The notes under the pieces: generated by a model
The model's database searches: none
What the model was told of the DNA's origin: nothing
What the model saw: only the letters and a program-made list of their open reading frames with translations
Made by a program: the position numbers and the translations under genes
DNA from: Arthrobacter sp. Br18
GTDB taxonomy: Bacteria > Actinomycetota > Actinomycetes > Actinomycetales > Micrococcaceae
Direction: 5' to 3'
Assembly (NCBI RefSeq): GCF_000520555.1
Contig: NZ_KI914866.1
Span: 1,727 to 38,776, forward strand
DNA: 37,050 nt
Shown here: one piece after another, positions 16,175-24,663 of the stretch
How positions within the stretch are numbered: position 1 is the stretch's first letter
How the letters are laid out: each line of letters opens with the position of its first letter

Positions 16175-17418
16175 CGCCCGCCCGCAAGCCCGGCGTTGCT
16201 GGTGGCGTTCGCCATCACGTAGTCCATCAGGCTGCCGATGCCGAAGGTCCAGGGGTCGAGGTCCTCCGTTGGCGCCACCATGTTGGTCAGTGTACCGAGC
16301 CTGGCGCTGCTGATGTGGACCACGTCGCCTGCCTTGTGCGTGAATCCCATGCCCGGGGAGTCGCGGTCCTCGCTCGGTGCGAACAGGGTGCCGGTGTAAA
16401 GCACGAAGCCGTCGGGGTACTGGTGGTGGCTTCCGTAGGCAGCACCCACCAGTTCCTCGAACGGCCGGCTCAGCCGCCGCACGCTGTTGGTTCCGGTGAG
16501 GGTATAGCCGTCGTCGCCGCGCACGGTGAGGCTGATGGTCTCCGAGCGGGCGTCGTCGAGCGTGTAGGCATCATCGAACAACCGGATGAACGGCCCGAGC
16601 GCAGCTGAACCGGTGTTGTCCTTAGCCATCCCGAGAAGCAGTGCGCTGCGGCCCTCGACATCGCGCAGGTTGACATCGTTGCCGAGGGTGCAGCCACGCA
16701 CCTGCCCCAGGCTGTCCACCACCAGCGCCAGCTCGGGTTCCGGGTTGTTCCAGGAAGAGAAGGCGGGAATGCCGATCCGCTCGCCGGAGCCCACCGCGGC
16801 GAGCACCGGGGCCTTGGTGAAAACCTCCGGGTCCGGGCCGATGCCGACCTCCAGGTACTGCGACCAGAAGCCCTCCCGCACCAGCACTTCCTTGACACGC
16901 GCCGCCTCTGCCGATCCGGGACGGACGCCGGCCAGGCTGCCGCCGATGGCCTGCAGCACCTGCGTACGCATCTGGTCGGCCAGGGTGAGGTCTCCCGTGC
17001 AGCGCTCCTCGATGACCCGCTCGATCATGCTGTCCACGAAGGTGACGCCGCAGGCCTTCACCGCCTGCAGGTCCACCGGCGCCAGCAGGCGGGGCCCGGC
17101 GGGATCCCGTCCGGAGTAACTCCCGGCACTGCTTTCGCTGCCGTGACGGGAGCGGCCCGATTCTTCCGCGCCGGCCACGACGTCGGCCAGCTTCCACCGG
17201 CGTGGACCGGCGGCGAGCGCCTGCTCCAGCACTGCGAGCGGGTCAGCGCTGTTGAGCAGCGCCGAGACCGTGTGGGCATGATCGAAAAGGTCCACCAGGT
17301 CATCATCGCGCACCAGCACCGGTCGGGGGCCGCGCGTCTCGGGGTCCCAGAGACGCCCGATCAGCACGGCGTCCCCGGAATCCTCGGGCAGGAGGGGAAG
17401 TGCGTCAGGCGCGTTCAC
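16171..17418 (-). CDS. FAH-family dehydratase, XylX-like (2-keto-3-deoxy-pentonate dehydratase)
   Basis: A 415-residue protein of the FAH fold resembling Caulobacter XylX and archaeal KdaD types, which dehydrate 2-keto-3-deoxy-pentonate to 2-oxoglutarate semialdehyde. Seen: CGVTFVDSMIERVIEE, the metal-site block SWNNPEPELALVVDS, GCTLGNDVNLRDVEGRSALLLGMAKDNTGSAALGPFIRLFDD, and HHQYPDGFVLYTGTLFAP...GMGFTHKAGDVVHIS. GTG 17418 overlaps the ALDH stop by 4 nt (GTGA); the upstream extension to 17658 only shadows the ALDH gene. Pairing with the next-upstream aldehyde dehydrogenase gives the last two steps of a Weimberg-type route. Which pentonate is used cannot be read from the sequence. Confidence 0.85.
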   Translation of the reverse strand: MNAPDALPLLPEDSGDAVLIGRLWDPETRGPRPVLVRDDDLVDLFDHAHTVSALLNSADPLAVLEQALAAGPRRWKLADVVAGAEESGRSRHGSESSAGSYSGRDPAGPRLLAPVDLQAVKACGVTFVDSMIERVIEERCTGDLTLADQMRTQVLQAIGGSLAGVRPGSAEAARVKEVLVREGFWSQYLEVGIGPDPEVFTKAPVLAAVGSGERIGIPAFSSWNNPEPELALVVDSLGQVRGCTLGNDVNLRDVEGRSALLLGMAKDNTGSAALGPFIRLFDDAYTLDDARSETISLTVRGDDGYTLTGTNSVRRLSRPFEELVGAAYGSHHQYPDGFVLYTGTLFAPSEDRDSPGMGFTHKAGDVVHISSARLGTLTNMVAPTEDLDPWTFGIGSLMDYVMANATSNAGLAGGR

Positions 17419-18899
17419 TGTGCCCCGCCCGCGGATTCGAAACGGCCGTCGATACGGCGCGCGATGCGCCACGGGTTGCTGTCCCGCAGCGCCGGCGGCA
17501 GGGCGGCATCCGGTACGTCCTGATAAGCCACCGGCCGCAGGAACCGGCCGATCGCCGCGGTGCCCACCGACGTGGTGCCGGGCGCCGTCGTCGCCGGGTA
17601 CGGACCGCCGTGCTGCTGGGCGTAGGAGACCGTGACGCCGGTGGGCCAGCCGTTCCACAGCACTCGCCCGGCGATTCCGGTGAGGGTGTCCAGCAGTTCG
17701 GCGGCGTTGTCGCCGTCGTCCGCCTGGATGGTGGCCGTCAGCTGGCCTTCCATCTGCCGGGCGAATTGCGGCAGGTCCGCGCCGCCGCGGTAGCGGACCA
17801 CCACGGCGGCGGGGCCGAACATCTCGCGGTGCAGCACCTCGGGATTGCGGGCGATGGTCTCGGCGTCAACCAGCAGCACGGTGGGGGAGGGAGCCTCCTC
17901 GTCGGATCCCTGGATCAGGGCCTCGACGCCGTCGGCGGCTGCGACTTCGTCCCGGGCCTGGCCGAAGCCCTCGCGCAGGCCAGGGGTCAGCAGCGGGGCC
18001 AGTGGGGCCGCCTGCAAGGCGCCGGCGAGCGAGGTGCGCAGCTGCTCAGGGGTTGCCGTGTCCGGCACGAACAGCACTCCGGGTTTGGTGCAGAACTGGC
18101 CCATGCCCATGGTGAAGGAGCCGGCGAACCCGGCGAGGATGTCCTTGGAGCGGTTCTCCCAGGCCGACGGGAGCACGAACACCGGGTTGATGCTGCCCAG
18201 TTCGCCGTAGAAGGGGATGGGCACCGGTCGTGCGTTGGCGCGGTCGAACAGGGCACGTCCGCCCGCGGTGGAACCGGTGAACCCGATCGCCTTCACCAGC
18301 GGATGATCCACCAGCGCCTCGGCGGCCGGACGGCCGTCGACGACGGCGAACAGCCCCTCCGGCGCACCGGCGTCCCGAAGCGCTTCGATCACGATCTCGG
18401 CGGTCCGCACAGCAAGCCGGCGGTGGCCCGGATGGATCTTGTGCAGGACGGCGCAACCGGCTGCCAGGGCGGCTGCGCTGTCGCCGCCCATCACGCTGAA
18501 CGCGAACGGGAAGTTCGACGCACCGAAGACGCCGACGACGCCGAGGGGCACGTTGACCCGGCGGATATCGGGCCGCGGGCCCATACCCCAGTCGGGGTCG
18601 GCGTGGTCGATGGTGGCATCGATGGCGACGCCGGAGCGCACCTCGTCGGCGAACAGGTCCAGCTGGAACGCCGAGCGGCGCAGTTCGCCCTGCAGCCGTG
18701 CCTCGGCCAGGTGGGTTTCCTCCGTGCCGAGCCGGACGAGTTCTTCGGCATTGTTCCGGAGTGCGTCGGCGATGGCATGAAGCCGGCCGGCACGGGCAGC
18801 GGGTTCCTCGCCCGCGACCAGGAGGAACGCAGTGTGCGCTTCCTGCGCGGCGGCGTCCACCTGCTCGGGAGTTGTGGCGATGGTCAAAGTGGTGGTCAT
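17415..18899 (-). CDS. Aldehyde dehydrogenase, 2-oxoglutarate semialdehyde type
   Basis: A 494-residue NAD(P)-dependent aldehyde dehydrogenase of the ketoglutarate-semialdehyde dehydrogenase group. Seen: N129 in FGASNFPFAFS, K154 (LHKIHPGH), the glycine motif FTGSTAGG (208-215), general base E233 (GELGSINPVFV) and catalytic C270 (GMGQFCTKPG). The QFCTxPG form of the active site is typical of this subfamily. ATG 18899 has AAGGA about 7 nt upstream and lies 23 nt after the dehydratase stop; the upstream extension to 19163 shadows that gene. Product: 2-oxoglutarate, entering the TCA cycle. Confidence 0.9.
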   Translation of the reverse strand: MTTTLTIATTPEQVDAAAQEAHTAFLLVAGEEPAARAGRLHAIADALRNNAEELVRLGTEETHLAEARLQGELRRSAFQLDLFADEVRSGVAIDATIDHADPDWGMGPRPDIRRVNVPLGVVGVFGASNFPFAFSVMGGDSAAALAAGCAVLHKIHPGHRRLAVRTAEIVIEALRDAGAPEGLFAVVDGRPAAEALVDHPLVKAIGFTGSTAGGRALFDRANARPVPIPFYGELGSINPVFVLPSAWENRSKDILAGFAGSFTMGMGQFCTKPGVLFVPDTATPEQLRTSLAGALQAAPLAPLLTPGLREGFGQARDEVAAADGVEALIQGSDEEAPSPTVLLVDAETIARNPEVLHREMFGPAAVVVRYRGGADLPQFARQMEGQLTATIQADDGDNAAELLDTLTGIAGRVLWNGWPTGVTVSYAQQHGGPYPATTAPGTTSVGTAAIGRFLRPVAYQDVPDAALPPALRDSNPWRIARRIDGRFESAGGAQ

Positions 18900-18922
18900 G
18901 GGAGATTCCTTTCGGAGGCGGA

Positions 18923-20227
18923 TCAGCGGGCGTTCAGTTCCTGCCAGCCCGCTCCTGACGGGTAGGTCCAGCGAGCGGTGGACTGCTCCAGCATCCGGGC
19001 ACCGACGCCGGGAAGCTTCGGCGCCTGGTAGCGGCCGTTGGACACGACGGCGGGCTCCGTGAAGTGCTCGTGCAGGTGGTCGACGAATTCGATGACGCGG
19101 TCGTCCATGGAACCGGTGATCGCGGCGTAGTCGAAGAAGGAGAAGTGCTGCACCAGTTCGCACAGGCCCACGCCGCCGGCATGCGGGCAGACCGGCGTGT
19201 CGAAGCGCGCGGCGAGGAGCAGGTTCGCGATGTTCTCGTTCACACCGGCCACCCGGGTGGAGTCGATCTGCATGATGTCGATCGCGCCGGCCTGCAGCAG
19301 CTGCTTGAAGATGATGCGGCTCTGGACCGCTTCGCCGGTGGCCACCTTGATGGGATGGACGGCCTTGCGGATGGCCGCGTGGGCCAGGATGTCGTCCGTG
19401 CTGGTGGGCTCTTCGATCCAGTACGGGTTGAAGTCCTGGAGCTGGTTGACCCAGTCGATGGCTTCCTGCTCCTCCCAGCGCTGGTTGGCGTCGATGGCGA
19501 TCCGCACGTCCGGACCCACTGCCTCACGGGCCAGACCCAGACGGCGGCGGTCGTCCTCGATGCTGCCCGCGACCTTCAGCTTGATCATGCCGAAGCCGTC
19601 CGCCACGGCCTCCTTGGAGAGCCGCACGAGCTTCTCGTCGCTGTAGCCCAGCCAGCCCGGCGTCGTGGTGTAGGCGGGGTAGCCGTTCTCGCGCAGTTCG
19701 AGAATGCGTGCTTCCTTGCCCTCCTGGCCGCGCTGCAGGATGTCCGTGGCATCGGCCGGGGTGAGCGCGTTGCCGATGTGGGTGAAGTCCACCGCGCTGA
19801 CGATCTCATCGACCGGCATTTCACTCAGCAGCAGCCACAGTGGCTTGTTCTCGCGCCGGGCGCGGATGTCCCAGAGCGCATTCACCAGCCCGCCGCAGGC
19901 CATATGCGACACACCTTTTTCGGGGCCCAGCCAGCGCATCTGTGAATCGTGGACCAGGCGGCGGGAGGCGTCGCCGAGATTGTTGACCAGCTCGTCGGTG
20001 TCCTTGCCGACCAGAAGTTCGCCGTAGCTGTCCATGCCGGCCGTGACGAGTTCGTTGCCACGGCCGCAGGTGAAAACGAGGCCGTAGCCGTGCTCGCCGT
20101 CGTCCGTGACGATGTCTACATAGGCCGCCGAGTAGTCGGGGTCCACATTGACGGCGTCGGACCCGTCGAGGTCGAGGGAGGTGGGAAAGCGCACGTCAGT
20201 GGTGGTGACGGAGGTGATACGGGACAT
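18923..20227 (-). CDS. fucD: L-fuconate dehydratase (enolase superfamily)
   Basis: A 434-residue enolase-superfamily acid-sugar dehydratase that converts an aldonate to its 2-keto-3-deoxy form. Catalytic residues are at almost the positions of Xanthomonas FucD: K216 and K218 (MIKLKVAG), metal ligands D246 (IDANQRW), E272 (IEEPTSTDDI) and E299 (ATGEAVQS), then D322 and H349 (VCPHAGGVGLCE). Length and motifs match L-fuconate dehydratase closely. Related enzymes also accept L-galactonate, D-arabinonate and similar acids with the same configuration at C2-C4, which would explain the two kinds of downstream enzymes. The ATG has AAGGAA upstream. It lies 24 nt after the TRAP transporter gene dctM. 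Confidence 0.92.
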   Translation of the reverse strand: MSRITSVTTTDVRFPTSLDLDGSDAVNVDPDYSAAYVDIVTDDGEHGYGLVFTCGRGNELVTAGMDSYGELLVGKDTDELVNNLGDASRRLVHDSQMRWLGPEKGVSHMACGGLVNALWDIRARRENKPLWLLLSEMPVDEIVSAVDFTHIGNALTPADATDILQRGQEGKEARILELRENGYPAYTTTPGWLGYSDEKLVRLSKEAVADGFGMIKLKVAGSIEDDRRRLGLAREAVGPDVRIAIDANQRWEEQEAIDWVNQLQDFNPYWIEEPTSTDDILAHAAIRKAVHPIKVATGEAVQSRIIFKQLLQAGAIDIMQIDSTRVAGVNENIANLLLAARFDTPVCPHAGGVGLCELVQHFSFFDYAAITGSMDDRVIEFVDHLHEHFTEPAVVSNGRYQAPKLPGVGARMLEQSTARWTYPSGAGWQELNAR

Positions 20228-20251
20228 GGGATTCCTTGCGTTTCGGGGTGG

Positions 20252-21532
20252 TCAGAGGAAGCCGAGCAGCGTGGGCAGGCCAAGCGTGAGGGCGGGAAAG
20301 AAGGTGATGACCAGCAGGGTCAGCACCATGGGGGCGAAGAACGGCAGGATGCCCTTGATCACCATGGGGACGGGTGCCTTGGTGACGCTGGAGAGCACGA
20401 ACAGCACGAGCCCCACCGGAGGCGTGATCAGGCCGATCAGCAGGTTGAAGATCACCATGATGCCGAAGTGCACCGGGTCGATGCCGAAGGTTTCCGCGAC
20501 CGGCAGCAGGACCGGAACAAGGATCAGGATCGCGGCGGTGGGCTCCAGCACGCAGCCCACCAGGAGCAGCAGCACGTTGACGAGGATCAGGAAGAAGATC
20601 GGCTGGTTCGTGATCTCCAGGATGAGGTTGGCCGCAACCTGCGGTGCCTGCTCGCGTGCCAGGACCCATCCGAAGAGGGCGGCCGCGGCGACGATCAGCA
20701 GGACCGAGCCCGAGGTTTCCACCGTGGTCAGCAGCGTGCGGTACATCTTGCGCCAGGAGAGCGCCCCGTAGGCAAGGGCGAGGATGAGGATGTAGATGAC
20801 GCCGATGCCGCTGGCCTCGGTGGGGGTGAAGATGCCGCTGAGGATGCCGCCGAGAATGACGACGGCGGAACCGGCGGCAGGAAGCGCAGCCACCGCCGTG
20901 CGTCCGCGGACTTTCCAGGACGACTTCGGCAGTCGCAGTTCCTCGCGTTTGCGCATGAGGATCCACACGGTGAGGCACAGCGAGAACACGAGCACCAGTG
21001 CGGGAAGGATTCCCGCCATGAAGAGGGCGCCCACGGAGACACCGGCCGTGACGGCGTAGATGACGGCGGGAATGCTCGGCGGAATCATGGGCGCAATGAG
21101 GCTCGACGCCCCCGTCACCCCGAGGGCGAATTCCTTCTTGTAGCCGCGCTCCACCATGGCGGGCACCTGCACCCTGCCCATGGCGGCGGCGTCGGCGATC
21201 GCGGCGCCGCTCATCCAGGAGAAGCCGAAGCTGGTGGCGACGTTGACGTAGCCGAGGCTGCCGCGCAGGTGGCCGATGGCCGCCACGGCGGCGTCGTAGA
21301 GCTTGTCGGTGACACCGGAGACGTTTGCCAGGTTGCCGAGCAGGATGAACATCGGCACGGCCAGGATGGCGAAGCTGTCGATGCCGGAGACCGTCTGCTG
21401 GAGGGCGGTGCCCACCCGCGCAGTCGGGTCCATGATGACGTAGGCCACCGAGGGGATCAGGAGCGCGAAGGACACCGGCACCTTGAGCGCGAGCAGCACC
21501 AGCAGGGCGATCAGCATGATGAGGAGAGTCAT
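20252..21532 (-). CDS. dctM: TRAP transporter large permease subunit (DctM type)
   Basis: A 426-residue membrane protein with about 12 hydrophobic segments from the very N-terminus (TLLIMLIALLVLLALKVPVSFALLIPSVAYVIM) to the C-terminal helices. Family marks: GIDSFAILAVPMFILLGNLANVSG, SGAAIADAAAMGRVQVPAM and GVTGASSLIAPMIPPSIPAVIYAV. It forms the sodium-driven transport channel together with DctQ and DctP. The AGGA over the dctQ stop serves as ribosome site, so the two are coupled. In this operon it should import the aldonate metabolised by FucD. Confidence 0.93.
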   Translation of the reverse strand: MTLLIMLIALLVLLALKVPVSFALLIPSVAYVIMDPTARVGTALQQTVSGIDSFAILAVPMFILLGNLANVSGVTDKLYDAAVAAIGHLRGSLGYVNVATSFGFSWMSGAAIADAAAMGRVQVPAMVERGYKKEFALGVTGASSLIAPMIPPSIPAVIYAVTAGVSVGALFMAGILPALVLVFSLCLTVWILMRKREELRLPKSSWKVRGRTAVAALPAAGSAVVILGGILSGIFTPTEASGIGVIYILILALAYGALSWRKMYRTLLTTVETSGSVLLIVAAAALFGWVLAREQAPQVAANLILEITNQPIFFLILVNVLLLLVGCVLEPTAAILILVPVLLPVAETFGIDPVHFGIMVIFNLLIGLITPPVGLVLFVLSSVTKAPVPMVIKGILPFFAPMVLTLLVITFFPALTLGLPTLLGFL

Positions 21533-21541
21533 AGTAGGGTC

Positions 21542-22150
21542 CTAAACCGCTTCCCGCTCGAGGTTTTCCATGGCATCCGGAACCACTTCGGGATGGCGGA
21601 TATTGAGGTAGATGTGCAGGACGGCGTGAAGGAAGATCAGCCCGAAGCCGGCCACCGCAGCGCTGTAGACGAGGCTCATCGGCAGTGAGGTGGCCGGCGC
21701 GAGCAGCCGGTCGGCTTCGATGGCGAAGGCGACGCCCGCAACCGTCATCACCCCGGCGGTGACGACGACGGCGACGAGCGCGAAGGTATCCAGTACGATC
21801 GTGCCCCTCCGGCCCAGCTTGCTGGCCACGAGGTCCACCGCGATATGGATGCGGCGCGCCATGACGAAGCCCGCGGAGATGAACGTGAACCAGATCAGGG
21901 CGAACCGGGCCAGTTCCTCGGTCCAGGTGAAGGGCGAGTTGAAGACGTAGCGGCTCACCACCTGCACCATGATCAGGCCGAGGGTCAGGACGAGGAAGCC
22001 GCAGGCCGCGGCACGCTCCACATTGACCAGGAGGCGGTAGGGCTTGCTGTGCTGTTCGGGAAAGTCCGGTTCATCGGGCTCCTGTGGAACGGTGTACCCC
22101 GAGGCGATGTTGTTCTCATTGGAAGGCTCCGGGCGTGGGGTGCCTGTCAC
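21542..22150 (-). CDS. dctQ: TRAP transporter small permease subunit (DctQ type)
   Basis: A 202-residue membrane protein with four hydrophobic segments after a hydrophilic N-terminus of about 40 residues (ACGFLVLTLGLIMVQVVSRYVF; ELARFALIWFTFISAGFVMA; VLDTFALVAVVVTAGVMTVAGVAFAI; LVYSAAVAGFGLIFLHAVLHI). The QVVSRYVFNSPFTWTEELARFALIWFTFISAG block is the DctQ signature. GTG 22150 overlaps the dctP stop (GTGA), so the larger frame to 22312 is not used. It probably docks on DctM. Confidence 0.9.
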   Translation of the reverse strand: MTGTPRPEPSNENNIASGYTVPQEPDEPDFPEQHSKPYRLLVNVERAAACGFLVLTLGLIMVQVVSRYVFNSPFTWTEELARFALIWFTFISAGFVMARRIHIAVDLVASKLGRRGTIVLDTFALVAVVVTAGVMTVAGVAFAIEADRLLAPATSLPMSLVYSAAVAGFGLIFLHAVLHIYLNIRHPEVVPDAMENLEREAV

Positions 22151-23193
22151 TGCCTGTCCTTGATTTCCTGGTACAGATCGCCCCACGGCTGCTGGAGCAT
22201 GGCTTCCTCGGCGGCGGCAGCGAAGGCTTCGCGGTCCACATCCTCGTTGACCTGGATGCCGTCGCCGGCCTTCCACTCCTCGAGGATGCTCTGTTCCTGC
22301 TCCTCGACGCATTCGCGGGTGGCCTCGGCGGCGGCTTCCATAGCGCCTTCGAGGGCCGAACGCTCGTCGTCGGTCAGGCCTTCGTAGACCGTTCGGCCGG
22401 TGGTGATCTGGACGCCCTGGATCATGTGGCCGGTCAGGTTGATGTAGTCCTGCACCTCATTGAACTTGGCGGTGGCGATGGTGGGAATCGGGTTCTCCTG
22501 CGCGTCGATCACGCCCTGCTGCAGCGCCAGGTACACCTCATCGAGGGCCATCGGGGTGGCAGTTCCGCCCATCGCCTTGATGTTCTCGAGGTAGAGGGGG
22601 GCGTTCGGGGTGCGAATCTTCAGGCCGGCGAAGTCTTCCGCGGTCTTGATCTCCTTGTTGGCGGTGACCTGCCGGGTGCCGTAGTACCAGCTGGAGAGGA
22701 CCTTGATGTCGGAGCTCTCGTAAAGGTCGTCGAAGACGCCCTTCATGGTGTCGCCCTCAACCGTTTCCACGAAGTGGTCCACGTCCTCGAAGAGGTAGGC
22801 GCCGTCGAGTACCGCGGCGTTTTCATCCCACACGCCGAGGAAGGACGGGCCGGCCACGGCCATGTCGAGGGCGCCGGAGGCAACCTGCTCGAGTGATTCC
22901 GACTCGTTGCCCAGCTGGGCCGCGGGGAAGCTTTCGATCTGCAGTCCACTGCCGTCGAGTTCCTCCTTGAGGGTGCTGATCCCGCATTCCTCGACCGGGT
23001 GTCCGGCGTCATAGACGTGGGCCAGGCGCAGCGTCTTGGCGTCCGCATCGACGGCCTGCACGTCATCGCGGTCAACAGGTTCTCCGACATTGCAGCCGGA
23101 GAGCAGCAGGGCCGCACTTGCGGCCAGGCCGAGGGCGGCGCTGGTGCGACGACGACGGTTGCCGGGGGTGGGGTTGGAGTGTCCGAGCTTCAT
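22147..23193 (-). CDS. dctP: TRAP transporter substrate-binding lipoprotein (DctP type)
   Basis: A 348-residue extracytoplasmic solute receptor. It has a lipoprotein signal with lipobox LLLSGC (Cys at about residue 34), as expected for a Gram-positive. Family marks: LRLAHVYDAGHPVEECG, FPAAQLGNESESLEQVASGALDMAVAGPSFLG, and the carboxylate-binding Arg in LAGLKIRTPNAPLYLENIKAMGGTATPMALDEVYLALQQGVIDAQENP. The ATG has AAGGA at 7 nt and is 32 nt after the Ldh2-family gene. It likely binds a sugar acid carboxylate, in line with the operon enzymes. Confidence 0.92.
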   Translation of the reverse strand: MKLGHSNPTPGNRRRRTSAALGLAASAALLLSGCNVGEPVDRDDVQAVDADAKTLRLAHVYDAGHPVEECGISTLKEELDGSGLQIESFPAAQLGNESESLEQVASGALDMAVAGPSFLGVWDENAAVLDGAYLFEDVDHFVETVEGDTMKGVFDDLYESSDIKVLSSWYYGTRQVTANKEIKTAEDFAGLKIRTPNAPLYLENIKAMGGTATPMALDEVYLALQQGVIDAQENPIPTIATAKFNEVQDYINLTGHMIQGVQITTGRTVYEGLTDDERSALEGAMEAAAEATRECVEEQEQSILEEWKAGDGIQVNEDVDREAFAAAAEEAMLQQPWGDLYQEIKDRQ

Positions 23194-23225
23194 TGCTTGA
23201 TCCTTCCGAAGGAACTGCTGGTGGG

Positions 23226-24275
23226 TTAGGTGTGGGACGGGACGGGCTGGAGGGAGAGCTGGTCGGCGAGTTGGGCGAGCTGGTCAGCGGTGGAAGCGGG
23301 CAGGGTGATGCCTTCCGCCTCGGACTCGCGGATCCGCTCGGGGTCGCCGGGAGAGTGGACCGTGCGGTCGGAGGGGCCGGAGGCGCGCACGTGCTGCTGG
23401 AGCTCGGCGACGCGCGCCTCGGTGCGGCCACGACCGGTGAAGGCCGCGCTGTCGATCCCGATCAGGAGGTGCCCGTTGTTCATGCGTGATGCCGGGTTTG
23501 ACCAGATGTCGACGGTTTCGAAGGCGAAGGTGGCGTCGGTCAGGGACGCCGCGAAGGCTTCGAGCAGCACGGCGACGGCGGAGCCTTTGTGGCCGCCGAA
23601 CGGGATCATCGACCCCTCGGCCGCCGCCACCGGGTCGGTGGTGGGATTTCCCGCGGCGTCGACCGCCCAGCCCTCGGGCAGTGCCGTGCCTTCATTCCTG
23701 GCCGCGATGACCTTGCCATAGGCGCCGTTGCTGGTGGCGAGGTCCGCGGTGAGGGGCCACCCGTCGGCGCTCGGTGCGCCCAGGGTGAGCGGGTTCGTAC
23801 CGAGGACCTTCTCTGCTCCGCCGTGGGGCGCGACGACGGGGCCGGTGGACGAGGTGAGGAAGCAGAGGAAACCGGCCCCGGCCAGCTGGTCGCTCCAGAA
23901 CGCACCGGCGCCGTAGTGGCTGCTGTTGTGCACGGCGACGGCGGCAATTCCCTGCGATCGTCCCACTTCGAGCACGCGGTCCACGGCGGCCTGCATGGCT
24001 ACCTGGCCCAGCGCGGCGTCGGCGTCGAGCACGGCCACGCCGGCCTTCTGTGTGCTGAAGCTCATCGACGGGGTGGGGTTGATGCCACCGAGCCGGAGTG
24101 CTTCTGAATACAGGGGAAGGCGGAGCAGGCCGTGGGAGTAGATGCCGCGCTGGTCGGCCTGGACCAGGGAGCGGGCGGTGAGATGTGCGTCGGCTGTCGG
24201 TACGCCGCGTGCGGTAAGGACCTCATGGGCGAAACGGTTCAGGTGCTGTGCGGAGAAACGTCGATGGTTCTGCAC
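23226..24275 (-). CDS. Ldh2/MDH2 family NAD(P)-dependent oxidoreductase
   Basis: A 349-residue protein of the malate/L-lactate/ureidoglycolate dehydrogenase family (also E. coli YiaK). Seen: the family start FSAQHLNRFAHEVLTARGVPTADAHLTARSLVQADQRGIYSHGLLRLPLY (catalytic His in SHG), AVHNSSHYGAGAFW, GTNPLTLGAP, DLATSNGAYGKV and PFGGHKGSA. GTG 24275 is used, about 10 nt after GGAGG. First gene of the operon, just upstream of the TRAP genes, as YiaK is next to YiaMNO in E. coli. It may oxidise or reduce the imported acid, or act on the hydroxy acid released by the terminal hydrolase; the sequence does not decide. Confidence 0.85.
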   Translation of the reverse strand: MQNHRRFSAQHLNRFAHEVLTARGVPTADAHLTARSLVQADQRGIYSHGLLRLPLYSEALRLGGINPTPSMSFSTQKAGVAVLDADAALGQVAMQAAVDRVLEVGRSQGIAAVAVHNSSHYGAGAFWSDQLAGAGFLCFLTSSTGPVVAPHGGAEKVLGTNPLTLGAPSADGWPLTADLATSNGAYGKVIAARNEGTALPEGWAVDAAGNPTTDPVAAAEGSMIPFGGHKGSAVAVLLEAFAASLTDATFAFETVDIWSNPASRMNNGHLLIGIDSAAFTGRGRTEARVAELQQHVRASGPSDRTVHSPGDPERIRESEAEGITLPASTADQLAQLADQLSLQPVPSHT

Positions 24276-24293
24276 TGTGAAACTTCCTCCAAA

Positions 24294-24317
24294 TATAGGA
24301 ACTCCACAAATCCTATA
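24294..24317. promoter_or_regulatory. Inverted-repeat operator over the sugar-acid operon promoter
   Basis: TATAGGA (24294-24300) and TCCTATA (24311-24317) form perfect 7-bp arms with a 10-nt spacer. On the minus strand the repeat covers the -10 box and the expected start of transcription, the usual place for a repressor. The operon's own GntR regulator is the obvious candidate. Confidence 0.55.
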
Positions 24318-24338
24318 GCCATGTGCGCTGAATCACAA
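24310..24338 (-). promoter_or_regulatory. Promoter of the TRAP / sugar-acid operon
   Basis: The minus strand reads TTGTGA (24338-24333), a 17-nt spacer and TAGGAT (24315-24310), a good housekeeping-sigma match. Transcription would begin near 24304, about 29 nt before the GTG at 24275. Confidence 0.55.
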
Positions 24339-24352
24339 CATGCAGCGTCAGT

Positions 24353-24392
24353 CCGGGGAGGGCCGATTGAAACCGGGGAGGGTCGATTGAAA
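24353..24392. repeat. 20-nt tandem duplication in a gene-free stretch
   Basis: Two adjacent 20-nt copies (24353-24372 and 24373-24392) differ at one base (C at 24363, T at 24383); each contains CGATTGAAA. They lie upstream of the sugar-acid operon promoter. Confidence 0.8.
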
Positions 24393-24663
24393 CTGGGTAG
24401 GGGAAGCAGGCCGGGGAACGCGTCAACGTCCTGCGAAGCCTCGAGGACGTCGCTGGGTCCGTGGTGCTGGTCCTTGTGCCATTGGGCTGGTCCTACGGGA
24501 CGATGCTCCGATCGACGCGGTTGGCCCGAAATGTTCCTGCTTGCCTCATCAGCCGAAGCAGTTGGCGGCAGTTCCATCGTTGTCGACCGCGATGATGCCG
24601 GACCCTCGGAAGGCGGAGGGCCGACTGCCGGGAGCTTCAAGCAGGAGGAGCAAGCAGTGGTGG
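24393..24663. other. Gene-free stretch between NIPSNAP gene and sugar-acid operon
   Basis: No open frame here shows a recognisable family or a ribosome site. The minus-strand frame over 24239-24640 has low-complexity composition and lies over the operon promoter, so it is not called. No clear terminator hairpin was found for the NIPSNAP gene. Confidence 0.5.

Noticed and set aside
24239-24640. A minus-strand open frame of 133 codons
   Set aside because: It runs through the operon promoter and the tandem duplication, has no ribosome site and resembles no family.
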